A model generated the notes under the pieces. That model was not told the DNA's origin. It worked only from the letters and a program-made list of their open reading frames with translations, and did not search any database. From the NCBI GenBank assembly GCA_017860335.1, contig JAFNAU010000110.1:1-6962 (forward strand): a stretch of 6,962 bases of DNA, in the 5' to 3' direction. The DNA comes from Bacteroidota bacterium. GTDB taxonomy: Bacteria > Bacteroidota > Bacteroidia > Bacteroidales > Paludibacteraceae. Positions 1 to 6,694 of this stretch are shown one piece after another; the stretch's first letter is position 1; the number at the start of each line of letters is the position of its first letter. Both the position numbers and the translations under genes were made by a program.

Positions 1-564
1 GTTCAGATTGACATTGTATGCAATCAGCAGATTTCGTGCACTAAGAGCCGTTGCGCCTGCTTTACGTACTGTTTCATTAAATTCAGCAGGACCAAAATCA
101 GGTTTCCATTCCGGATTTATTAGTTTCTTCGGCAAACCCTCATATTCACCGGCACGACAAGCTGCCAGGTTGCGACGTTTTTCCTCTGTGCAGGCAAATT
201 CGTAGAAATAGCCCGGAATACCAAGTTCATCACCAATGCGTTTTCCTAATTTTCGGGCGAATTCCACTGTTTCATCCATCGTGATATTCTTAATCGGAAT
301 AAGCGGAAGTACATCTGTTACACCAAACCGGGGATGTTCGCCGTGATGTTTGCTCATATCAATCAGTTCGGCTGCTTTTTTCACTGCCCGAAATGCCGCT
401 TCGCACACTGCATTTGGTTCGCCGACAAAAGTTACCACCGTGCGGTTGGTTGCCTTTCCCGGATCAACATCAATTAGTTTTACATTCTCAACTGATTTAA
501 TTTCATCAGTTATTTGATTGATATTAAATATCTTTTTTGATTTATATAAATCCTGATAAATGCT
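1..564 (-). CDS. ftcD: Glutamate formimidoyltransferase, partial at the left edge, with an abnormal 5' end
   Basis: This cytoplasmic enzyme performs the last hut step: it moves the formimino group of N-formimino-L-glutamate to tetrahydrofolate and releases glutamate. The minus-strand frame is open from just after a TAG stop (567-565) to base 1. It reads as the formiminotransferase N-terminal subdomain: DVDPGKATNRTVVTFVGEP, then DMSKHHGEHPRFGVTDV, then ARKLGKRIGDELGIP and RRNLAACRAGEYEGL. These match the family in order and spacing. The 3' part lies outside the window. Two things are odd. No ATG, GTG or TTG occurs before GTG 438-436, and the first ATG is at 357-355; both fall inside conserved sequence. 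The family's opening segment (ECVPNFSEGR-like) is also absent, replaced by A+T-rich sequence encoding SIYQDLYKSKKIF. The coordinates therefore give the open frame, not a proven start. It follows hutI and completes the pathway, but may be a damaged copy or an assembly error. The family assignment is firm; function is uncertain. Confidence 0.85.
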
Positions 565-570
565 CTAATA

Positions 571-606
571 TTCCCCCTTTAAGGGGTTAGGGGGCAGGTT
601 TCATTT
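571..606 (+). repeat. G/C-run repeat, copy A, at the hutI/ftcD junction
   Basis: The element runs from TTCCCCCTTTAAGG to CAGGTTTCATTT. It contains a perfect palindrome, CCCCTT-T-AAGGGG (574-586). Read on the minus strand it provides the last five hutI codons (MKPAP) and the TAA stop. It aligns with copy B (5050-5082, opposite orientation) at 28 of 33 paired bases, with three bases absent from copy B. The C-run/G-run layout resembles short dispersed repeats I associate with Bacteroidota intergenic DNA; that link is from memory. Confidence 0.55.
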
Positions 607-1786
607 GTCCCTGCTGATATAATATTTCTTTAAAATTCCCTGTTTTAAACACGATAAAATCGGCTTTATTTCCTTTTTTCAAAACACCGATATCATTTCT
701 TCTCAATGCTCTTGCAGCCCTGCATGTCAGGGCAGCCCATGTTTCTGCCATCGAGAGTTTCTCATACGCTCCAAGAATAGCAGCTTGTGTGAGCAGATCA
801 CCCATCGGTGCGCTGCCTGGGTTCCAGTCGGAGGCAATGACGAGAGGACAGCCTGCATCGAGCATTTTTCTTGCAGGTGCAAATCGCTCTCCCAGACCAA
901 TAGACGCTCCCGGCAGGATTACGGGCATGACATCGCTTTTTGCTAAAATTTCAATTTCGCTTTCATCCGCATATTCCAGGTGATCGATAGAAACGGCTTG
1001 AAGTCCTGTTGCTAATGAAGCGCTACCGGAAGAAAACTGGTCGCCGTGAATTACTGCATCAAAGCCCATTTTATTTGCTTCCGAAAGATAATACTTTGCA
1101 TCGGTAATAGAAAACGCTCCCTTTTCAACGAAAATATCCACACGAATAGCCAGATTTTGTTTTTTCACTTCTGGCAGAAGATTTTCAATGATGTACTGCA
1201 AATATTCCCGTTCGTTTCCCGGAAAATCTTTCGGTTTCATGTGAGCAGCAAGACAAGTCGGGATCAGTTCAGCGTTTGTTTTTTTATTGGCTAACTGAAT
1301 GGCTTTTAATATTTTTAATTCATCGTCAATCGAAAGTCCGTAGCCGCTTTTTACTTCGATGGTTGTAATCCCCTGCCGATAGAGTTTTTCAGCCCTTTCA
1401 ACGGTCAATGCTGCCAATTCTTCGAAACTATATTCTCGTGTTTTCATCACAGTACTCCAAATTCCGCCGCCAGTTTCCGCAATTTCCAGATAGGTCTTTC
1501 CTTCCAATCTCATGGCATAATCATCTGCACGCGAACCTGCCCAGCAAATGTGGGTATGAACATCAATCATTCCGGGCAAACAAACAAAATCACCTTCAAA
1601 AAACTCAATTTTCGCATCCGGATTTTCCTTGCACAGCTGCTCAAAATTCCCTATCGCTACAATCTTTCCATCCTGATGCAAAATACCAGCATTAGGAATA
1701 ATTTCCAGTTGATCATCTGATAATTTTCCCCGCTCAGGCAGATTGTCCATGGTCAGGAGCTGGGTGAAAGGACCTGTGAGTTTCAT
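587..1786 (-). CDS. hutI: Imidazolonepropionase (imidazolone-5-propionate hydrolase)
   Basis: This cytoplasmic, metal-dependent amidohydrolase opens the ring of 4-imidazolone-5-propionate to give N-formimino-L-glutamate, the third hut step. I count 399 residues. The HxH metal motif is in GMIDVHTHICWAG (H77, H79), and the other expected ligands are H247 (AVIHGDQF) and D320 (ASDWNPGSAP). The substrate-pocket segments EVKSGYG and CLAAHMKP (H182) are present, as is DHLEYADE (H269). The frame is open upstream to an ATG at 1915-1913. I chose the ATG at 1786-1784 because MKLTGPFTQLLTMD is the normal family N-terminus and the longer version would overlap the conserved hutU C-terminus. The gene starts one base after the hutU stop (TGA-T-ATG), which suggests translational coupling. 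The C-terminus is odd: it ends ILYQQGQMKPAP, with the last codons inside a repeat, and seems 10 to 16 residues short of the usual final strand. All catalytic residues are intact, so activity is plausible. Confidence 0.96.
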   Translation of the reverse strand: MKLTGPFTQLLTMDNLPERGKLSDDQLEIIPNAGILHQDGKIVAIGNFEQLCKENPDAKIEFFEGDFVCLPGMIDVHTHICWAGSRADDYAMRLEGKTYLEIAETGGGIWSTVMKTREYSFEELAALTVERAEKLYRQGITTIEVKSGYGLSIDDELKILKAIQLANKKTNAELIPTCLAAHMKPKDFPGNEREYLQYIIENLLPEVKKQNLAIRVDIFVEKGAFSITDAKYYLSEANKMGFDAVIHGDQFSSGSASLATGLQAVSIDHLEYADESEIEILAKSDVMPVILPGASIGLGERFAPARKMLDAGCPLVIASDWNPGSAPMGDLLTQAAILGAYEKLSMAETWAALTCRAARALRRNDIGVLKKGNKADFIVFKTGNFKEILYQQGQMKPAP

Positions 1787-1787
1787 A

Positions 1788-3452
1788 TCAAAGATTAAAT
1801 TTTTTCCTGTTTTCAATAGACTGCTCATATCCGGCATCCGCATGGCGATAAATTCCCATGGCCGGATCATTAAACAACACACGGCGCAGACATTCGTCAG
1901 CCCGTTCGGTTCCATCGGCTACAACGACCATTCCGGCATGCTGCGAATATCCGATACCTACGCCGCCACCGTGATGAAACGAAACCCACGTGGCTCCGCC
2001 GGCAGTATTCGACATTAAATTCAGCAATGGCCAGTCCGAAACAGCATCCGATCCGTCGATCATTCCTTCTGTTTCACGGTTTGGCGAAGCTACTGAACCA
2101 CAGTCGAGGTGATCACGCCCAATCACAATCGGCGCTTTCACCTTCCCATCGCGAACCAGCTGATTGAACAGAAGTCCCGCTTTTTCGCGTTCGTCCATGC
2201 CCAGCCAGCAAATGCGGCTCGGCAAACCCTGAAAAGCCACTTTCTGTTGAGCTTCGTTAAGCCATTTTATGAGATGTGTATTTTCGGGGAAAAGCTCCAT
2301 TAACGCGCGGTCAGTGGTGAAAATATCTTCCGGGTCGCCTGAAAGTGCAGCCCATCGGAACGGACCCTTTCCGTCGCAAAAAAGCGGACGGATAAATTTC
2401 GGTACAAAACCTTCAAAGCCGAACGCATTTTCGCAGCCGCCCTGACGGGCAAATTCACGCAGATTATTCCCGTAATCGAAGGTTACACTTCCCCGTTCCT
2501 GCATTTCGAGCATAAAACCGACGTGTCGGGCCATACTTTTCAACGAACGGTTTTTGTATTCTTCAGGATTTATTTTTCTCAATTTCAACGCTTCTTCAAG
2601 TGTCAGTCCATTGGGAATATAACCGTTCAGCGGATCGTGCGCCGATGTCTGATCGGTCAGAATATCGGGTACCAGGTTGTCTTTCAGTAATTTTTCCAGT
2701 GTGTCGCCGATATCTCCCACCAATCCGATGGAGGTGTTTTCACCCTTTTCCACCGCTTCTTTCAGCCATTCCACCGCTTCATCGTAACTGTACGTCATCT
2801 TGTCGACGTAACGTGTTTCCAGTCGTTTTCTTATCCTTTCGGGGTCAACATCCACTCCCAGGTAAGCTGCACCTGCCATTGTTGCTGCCAATGGCTGAGC
2901 ACCACTCATTCCGCCCATTCCACCGGAACAAATCCAGCGGTGTTTGAGATTCCCGTTGAAATATTTCCTTCCCGCTTCGGCGAATGTCTCGTACGTTCCC
3001 TGTAAAATTCCCTGCGAACCGATATAAATCCAGCTTCCGGCTGTCATCTGTCCGTACATCATCAATCCGCGCGCTTTTAGTTCTTCGAAATGTTCCCATG
3101 TTGCCCAGGCTGGAACCAGATTGCTGTTAGCAATAAGCACACGAGGCGCTTGCGGATGCGATCGAACAAGCCCGATCGGCTTCCCGGATTGTACAAGCAA
3201 CGAATGATTTTCATCCAGCTCCAGCAAATAGCGGATAATATCTTTTACTGCCTGCACATTTCGTGCTGCTTGTCCTGTACCACCATATACAATCAGGTTT
3301 TCAGGATCTTCGGCTACTTCGTGGTCGAGGTTGTTAAGCAACATGCGCAAAGGTGCTTCCGTCTGCCACGATTTTGCGTGCAGATTGTTTCCGCGGGGTG
3401 CCCGGTAACTCGGATGAGAAGCATAAGTTTCAAGAAATTCGGTGTAGTTCAT
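1788..3452 (-). CDS. hutU: Urocanate hydratase (urocanase)
   Basis: This cytoplasmic enzyme uses tightly bound NAD+ to add water to urocanate, giving 4-imidazolone-5-propionate, the second hut step. At 554 residues it is the usual family length and appears complete. The N-terminal segment RAPRGNNLHAKSW is typical. The NAD-binding glycine-rich stretch CSGGMGGMSGAQPLA lies near residues 175-189. DQTSAHDPLNGY is near 267-278, and SRICWLGMDER near 412-422 carries C415, the counterpart of the reactive cysteine known from Pseudomonas urocanase. IGRDHLDCGSVASP is near 444-457, and the C-terminal HHGGGVGIGYSQHAG and YRHADAGY motifs are intact. Start and stop are unambiguous. It lies 12 bases after hutH and one base before hutI, in the middle of a polycistronic hut unit. 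No clear Shine-Dalgarno is visible in the 12-base gap, which is common in Bacteroidota. Nothing in the protein looks damaged. Confidence 0.98.
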   Translation of the reverse strand: MNYTEFLETYASHPSYRAPRGNNLHAKSWQTEAPLRMLLNNLDHEVAEDPENLIVYGGTGQAARNVQAVKDIIRYLLELDENHSLLVQSGKPIGLVRSHPQAPRVLIANSNLVPAWATWEHFEELKARGLMMYGQMTAGSWIYIGSQGILQGTYETFAEAGRKYFNGNLKHRWICSGGMGGMSGAQPLAATMAGAAYLGVDVDPERIRKRLETRYVDKMTYSYDEAVEWLKEAVEKGENTSIGLVGDIGDTLEKLLKDNLVPDILTDQTSAHDPLNGYIPNGLTLEEALKLRKINPEEYKNRSLKSMARHVGFMLEMQERGSVTFDYGNNLREFARQGGCENAFGFEGFVPKFIRPLFCDGKGPFRWAALSGDPEDIFTTDRALMELFPENTHLIKWLNEAQQKVAFQGLPSRICWLGMDEREKAGLLFNQLVRDGKVKAPIVIGRDHLDCGSVASPNRETEGMIDGSDAVSDWPLLNLMSNTAGGATWVSFHHGGGVGIGYSQHAGMVVVADGTERADECLRRVLFNDPAMGIYRHADAGYEQSIENRKKFNL

Positions 3453-3464
3453 ATATGCAGATGG

Positions 3465-5045
3465 TTATATCCCAAACACTTCATCATCTTCATTTTTCAG
3501 ATGAATGTGGTGCTTTTTGGCGGTTTCATTTAATCGTTTGATAATTTCTTTGGATTGTATTAGTTTAATGGAATTTTCTATATCTTCAGAAAACAGCCGG
3601 TCAGTCTCAGCAAATGAAATATGTTCACGGATTAAGTCATGCATATCATCCAGCAGAACGTTTGATTTCATTGGTTTCCGGAAATCAAATCCCTGCGCGG
3701 CACACATCATTTCGATACCGAGAATTTTTTCCAGGTTTTCCACAATCCGAAGGCTTTTGCGTACTGCCACCGAACCCATACTCACGTGATCTTCCTGTCC
3801 AAGCGATGTGGGAATGCTGTCGGCACTGGCCGGAAAACAAAGCGATTTATTTTCGCTCACCAGAGCTGCGGTGCTGTATTGCAAAATCATAAAACCGGAG
3901 TTCAATCCCGTGTGTTTCATCAGCAACTTTGGTAAACCAGGCACACTTTCCATCATCGAAAGGTAGATGCGCCGGTCTGATATATTGCCCAGTTCGGCAG
4001 CTGCAAGTCCGGCATAGTCAATCGGCAAGGCAATGGGCTGTCCGTGAAAATGCCCGCCACTGATGGTTTTATCTTCGCTGAAAATAATCGGATTGTCGGT
4101 AACGGAATTTATTTCGGTGAGAATGGTTTCTTTCAAATGCAGCCAGGCATTACGCGAAGCGCCATGAACCTGAGGAATACAGCGTAATGAATACGGATCC
4201 TGAACACGGTTGCATTTTTTGTGCGATTTCACTATCTCGGAGTGTGAAAGCAACATCCTCATACGCGATGCGACATAAATTCCTCCCGAATGCGGACGAA
4301 GCTGATGCAATTCTTCGTCAAAAGGTTTAATGGAACCCATCATCGCTTCCAGGTTCATAGCAGCGATAATATCAGCATGATCCAGACAGTTTTGAAGTTT
4401 TTCAAGCAACAAAACAGCGTGAGACGCCATAAACTGTGTGCCGTTAATCAATGCCAGACCTTCTTTCGGCCCTAAATCAACTGGTTTCATGTCAAGTTTT
4501 TTCAATACAACATCCATAGAAACTTGTTCATTGTTATACCACACTTTCCCCATTCCTATCAAAGGCAGAAATAAATGCGATAATGGAGCTAAATCGCCCG
4601 AAGCGCCCACAGAACCTTGCTCCGGAACGCAGGGAATTATGTCATTTTCAACGTGCCAGAGAATGCGTTCCACCGTTTCCACCGCCACGCCCGAATAGCC
4701 CTTGCAAAGCGCGTGAAGCTTCAAAATAAGCATCAGTTTGGCAATTTCCTTATCGATAAAATTGCCCACACCCACGCTGTGGCTCATCAACAGGTTGTAC
4801 TGTAACTTTTTGGTATCTTCCTTGCTTATCAGCGAAGTACACAACGGACCGAAGCCAGTGTTGATGCCGTACACCACTTTTTTCTTATGGACAATTTTGA
4901 GTACCACATCACGATTGGCCTGTACACGGGATATGGTTTCAGGGGTGAGAACGCTATTAATTTCATTGCGTGCGAGCTTTAGAGCTGTATCGATGGTTAG
5001 AAAGTCTTCGCCATAGCGAAAGGAACTGGTTTTGTGTATTTTCAT
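3465..5045 (-). CDS. hutH: Histidine ammonia-lyase (histidase)
   Basis: This cytoplasmic enzyme removes ammonia from L-histidine to give trans-urocanate, the committed first hut step. It has 526 residues, slightly longer than many bacterial homologues because of a charged C-terminal tail (ETAKKHHIHLKNEDDEVFGI). The cofactor-forming Ala-Ser-Gly is at 148-150 in GSVGASGDLAPLSH; these three residues cyclise into the MIO electrophile. Counterparts of the Pseudomonas active-site residues are all visible: Y59 (YGINTGFG), N201 (INGTQF), Q282, Y285 and R288 (VQDPYSLRC), F333 (GGHFHG) and E418 (LGQEDHVSMG). The Ser-His pair at 88-89 (LLMSHSVGVG) is the histidine-specific version of the selectivity site and argues against a tyrosine or phenylalanine ammonia-lyase, as do the hut neighbours. 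It is the first gene of the hut unit. The leader before it carries a -7 box, two palindromes and a diverged repeat. Confidence 0.98.
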   Translation of the reverse strand: MKIHKTSSFRYGEDFLTIDTALKLARNEINSVLTPETISRVQANRDVVLKIVHKKKVVYGINTGFGPLCTSLISKEDTKKLQYNLLMSHSVGVGNFIDKEIAKLMLILKLHALCKGYSGVAVETVERILWHVENDIIPCVPEQGSVGASGDLAPLSHLFLPLIGMGKVWYNNEQVSMDVVLKKLDMKPVDLGPKEGLALINGTQFMASHAVLLLEKLQNCLDHADIIAAMNLEAMMGSIKPFDEELHQLRPHSGGIYVASRMRMLLSHSEIVKSHKKCNRVQDPYSLRCIPQVHGASRNAWLHLKETILTEINSVTDNPIIFSEDKTISGGHFHGQPIALPIDYAGLAAAELGNISDRRIYLSMMESVPGLPKLLMKHTGLNSGFMILQYSTAALVSENKSLCFPASADSIPTSLGQEDHVSMGSVAVRKSLRIVENLEKILGIEMMCAAQGFDFRKPMKSNVLLDDMHDLIREHISFAETDRLFSEDIENSIKLIQSKEIIKRLNETAKKHHIHLKNEDDEVFGI

Positions 5046-5049
5046 AAGT

Positions 5050-5082
5050 AAATGACCTGCCCCTAATCCATTTTAGAGGGAA
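5050..5082 (-). repeat. G/C-run repeat, copy B (diverged), immediately before hutH
   Basis: On the minus strand it runs from TTCCCTCTAAAATGG to GGGGCAGGTCATTT and ends four bases before the hutH ATG. It aligns with copy A (571-606) at 28 of 33 paired bases. The central palindrome of copy A has decayed here. Its GGGGCAGG stretch lies roughly where a ribosome-binding site could sit, though somewhat far from the start codon. Together with copy A it brackets hutH, hutU and hutI in inverted orientation. Confidence 0.45.
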
Positions 5083-5088
5083 CTATTG

Positions 5089-5101
5089 ACTACCTGGTAG
5101 T
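5089..5101. promoter_or_regulatory. Thirteen-base palindrome in the hutH leader
   Basis: The plus strand reads ACTACCTGGTAGT, with perfect six-base arms around a central T. It lies between the operator-like inverted repeat and the hutH start, so it would fall in the 5' leader of the hut mRNA. It could be a second protein-binding site. A one-base centre makes a hairpin less stable than its arm length suggests. No protein is known to me for this sequence. Confidence 0.3.
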
Positions 5102-5129
5102 AGAATTATACTATAACAAATCAAGTTAT

Positions 5130-5147
5130 TTCGAATATAAATTCGAA
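5130..5147. promoter_or_regulatory. Operator-like inverted repeat at the hut promoter
   Basis: This is a perfect seven-base inverted repeat, TTCGAAT and ATTCGAA, with a four-base spacer (ATAA on the plus strand). It begins eight bases downstream of the candidate -7 box, so a bound protein would overlap the transcription start and could act as a repressor. A histidine- or urocanate-responsive regulator would be the natural ligand, but no regulator gene is in the window and the motif does not match the HutC site I know from Pseudomonas. A chance palindrome in A+T-rich DNA remains possible. Confidence 0.4.
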
Positions 5148-5154
5148 TTTAATG

Positions 5155-5162
5155 CAAATATA
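5155..5162 (-). promoter_or_regulatory. Candidate -7 promoter box for the hut unit
   Basis: On the minus strand these bases read TATATTTG, an exact match to the Bacteroidota primary-sigma -7 consensus TAnnTTTG. It sits 110 bases upstream of the hutH start codon. A -33 TTTG at the usual spacing of about 19 bases is not evident; the nearest TTG (5193-5191) is 28 bases upstream, which is too far. The operator-like repeat directly downstream would cover the expected transcription start. The consensus is established for the phylum; use of this copy is inferred. Confidence 0.5.
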
Positions 5163-5278
5163 ATAAAAAGGTTTGTGGAAATGCCGGAAACAACAGAAAA
5201 TAAAAAGATTATTTTTGGAACTAGCAAAGTTATGTTCAATCTACATATTTAACCATTCAGAGATTTTCTGAGGGCAGT

Positions 5279-6601
5279 TCATATCTCTTTTTTCCGCCAG
5301 TTCCCTTTCAGCAGATACCATAATCCCAGGCCACCAATGAGTATCCAGTAAACAAACTCCGACATCCAGACAATTTCAACAGTACTATGAAGTATGATGG
5401 CAGTATAATATACATATCCGATATAGAAGAATAGCGTGAAAAACTCAATTACAAAGGCTGTGCGGGTGTTGCCGGTTCCTGAAATAGTATTAAAAATTAT
5501 ACTGCCTATCCCGCAAAATACCATTGCTACAGAAACAACCCGTAAAGTAGGAACACAGGCCAGCATTAAACCGGGATCATCGGTATAAATCCGGGCAAAC
5601 AGCTGCGGAAAAGCAAAAGTGAAAACCATCATCGGTACAACAATAGCAAGGGCAATGCCCGTCACTTTTTTCATAAACGGCATAACCTGCTCTTTGTGAC
5701 CTTCGCCAATCATGTTGCTCACCAGTGTACTAATAGTAGTGGACAATGCCGAACCGGGTATCATAAGCAGCACATACAGACTACGCCCGATGTTGGTTAC
5801 AGCAAGGGGACGCTCGCCCAATCGCTCAATAAAAATAAAGAACATAAACCAGGTAGAAATGGAAATAAAATATTGGAACATAATAAAAACCGAGAGTTCC
5901 AAAATCTTTTTAATGGTTCCGAATTCGATCTTCCGGAAAGAAAACAAGCCAAATACATGTATATCTTTTTGTTTCAGAGTAGCAAAAATCAAATAAATCA
6001 GACCTGCCGATTCGGCCAAAACAGAAGCCATAGCTGCACCAGCTATTCCCCATTCCGGAAATCCGAACTTTCCAAAAATAAGCAAATATCCGAATAATAT
6101 GTTCGTCAACGCAGTAATAACAGCTGAAACAGTCAACACGCGGGTTCGTGTAATTCCCACAAAAAAAGCTCTGAAAACAGTTGTGAGAAAAGCAAAGAAA
6201 AACCCATAAATACGCCAGTTCAGAAATTCAATTGTAGCAACGTACACATGTTGCGAACTAACCAGATATTTCATTAAATGAGGAACAAAAAAAATAGATG
6301 TGATAAAAATTATCAGGGCCATCAAAAAATTAAAGACCAGACCTGAATTGAATATTGGCCCTATAGCAGCGTAATTTTTTTCGCCGTTCCTGCGGCCGAT
6401 GAGTATCTGCGCACCCTGACTGAACCCAAAACCAACCATATAAACAGCGATATAAAACACTCCGCCAATTGCTGATGCGCCCAACGCCACCTCACTCACA
6501 CGCCCAAGAAAAGCGGTATCCGTAACATTGATAATATTCTGCGCAATCAGCGAGAGGAAAATAGGATATGTTACCTGATATATTTCTTTGTTGGATTTCA
6601 T
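5279..6601 (-). CDS. MATE-family efflux transporter (multidrug/toxin exporter)
   Basis: This is an inner-membrane antiporter of the MATE family, which exports cationic drugs or metabolites in exchange for Na+ or H+. From the ATG chosen here it has 440 residues, the usual length. Hydrophobic segments run through the whole protein in a pattern fitting about twelve helices in two MatE halves. Family features include the N-terminal NVTDTAFLGRVSEVALGA segment in helices 1-2 and GFSQGAQILIGRRNGEKNY after helix 2; the second half has TNIGRSLYVLLMIPGSALST and FNTISGTGNTRTAF. The basic tail LKGNWRKKEI is cytoplasmic by the positive-inside rule. The frame is open to a TTG at 6625-6623, but that codon lies inside the candidate -7 box, so I chose ATG 6601-6599 (MKSNKEIYQ). 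No Shine-Dalgarno is visible. It sits between an nhaD-type terminator and the hut promoter region, so it is probably its own unit. The substrate cannot be told from sequence. Confidence 0.93.
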   Translation of the reverse strand: MKSNKEIYQVTYPIFLSLIAQNIINVTDTAFLGRVSEVALGASAIGGVFYIAVYMVGFGFSQGAQILIGRRNGEKNYAAIGPIFNSGLVFNFLMALIIFITSIFFVPHLMKYLVSSQHVYVATIEFLNWRIYGFFFAFLTTVFRAFFVGITRTRVLTVSAVITALTNILFGYLLIFGKFGFPEWGIAGAAMASVLAESAGLIYLIFATLKQKDIHVFGLFSFRKIEFGTIKKILELSVFIMFQYFISISTWFMFFIFIERLGERPLAVTNIGRSLYVLLMIPGSALSTTISTLVSNMIGEGHKEQVMPFMKKVTGIALAIVVPMMVFTFAFPQLFARIYTDDPGLMLACVPTLRVVSVAMVFCGIGSIIFNTISGTGNTRTAFVIEFFTLFFYIGYVYYTAIILHSTVEIVWMSEFVYWILIGGLGLWYLLKGNWRKKEI

Positions 6602-6622
6602 AAATTCAGTGTGATATGGGTG

Positions 6623-6630
6623 CAAAGGTA
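6623..6630 (-). promoter_or_regulatory. Candidate -7 promoter box for the MATE gene
   Basis: The minus strand reads TACCTTTG, an exact match to the Bacteroidota -7 consensus TAnnTTTG. It is 21 bases upstream of the chosen MATE ATG, which would give a leader of about 15 bases and fits the absence of a Shine-Dalgarno. A T-rich stretch ending in TTTG (minus strand, around 6649-6643) is the nearest -33 candidate, but its spacing of about 14 bases is shorter than usual. It lies just beyond the nhaD-type terminator, as expected for a new transcription unit. Confidence 0.55.
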
Positions 6631-6649
6631 TGAAATTGTATCAACAAAA

Positions 6650-6676
6650 AAGGCTGTCATTGTTACCGACAGCCTT
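6650..6676 (-). terminator. Rho-independent terminator after the nhaD-type gene (bidirectional-looking)
   Basis: AAGGCTGTC (6650-6658) and GACAGCCTT (6668-6676) form a perfect nine-base stem around a nine-base loop. On the minus strand the stem is followed by TTTTT then GTTG, and on the plus strand by GA then a run of seven T, so it could stop transcription from either side. It lies 18 bases beyond the stop of the nhaD-type gene and before the MATE promoter, separating the two units. Confidence 0.88.
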
Positions 6677-6694
6677 GATTTTTTTATTGTATCA

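Larger units (their letters stand above)
5046..5278. other. Intergenic regulatory region between the MATE gene and hutH
   Basis: This 233-base, A+T-rich gap separates the end of the MATE gene from the hutH start. I find no convincing coding frame in it. Listed in the direction of hut transcription, it holds a candidate -7 box (5162-5155), an inverted repeat (5147-5130), a 13-base palindrome (5101-5089) and a diverged G/C-run repeat (5082-5050) that ends just before the hutH start codon. A weak five-base hairpin (5257-5271) follows the MATE stop without a T tract. I infer that the hut promoter and its control sites are here. Confidence 0.7.

Noticed and set aside
8..205. Short plus-strand frames opposite ftcD, hutI, hutU, hutH and the MATE gene
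   Set aside because: All are antisense shadows of well-supported minus-strand genes, with no recognisable domain and compositions set by the opposite codons.
574..586. CCCCTT-T-AAGGGG palindrome as an intrinsic terminator after hutI
   Set aside because: The stem is not followed by a T tract on the minus strand (GAATATTAG follows), so termination is not supported; treated as part of the repeat.
541..606. HutI-FtcD fusion by programmed frameshift
   Set aside because: The two genes are in different frames, and the ftcD frame is blocked by a TAG at 567-565 between the repeat and the ftcD homology; no slippery site is evident at the join.
1784..1915. HutI start at ATG 1915, adding 43 residues (MEPNGLTNVCAV...)
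   Set aside because: It would overlap the conserved hutU C-terminus by over 120 bases, and the added residues have no family resemblance; MKLTGPFTQLLTMD is the expected N-terminus.
2845..3099. Minus-strand frame of 84 residues inside hutU
   Set aside because: It overlaps the urocanase NAD-binding region in another frame and shows no family features.
3465..5045. Tyrosine or phenylalanine ammonia-lyase instead of histidase
   Set aside because: The Ser-His pair at 88-89, the QEDH motif and the adjacent hutU and hutI all point to histidine as the substrate.
5257..5271. Hairpin TCAGA/TCTGA just after the MATE stop as a terminator
   Set aside because: The stem is only five bases, A/T-rich and lacks a following T run.
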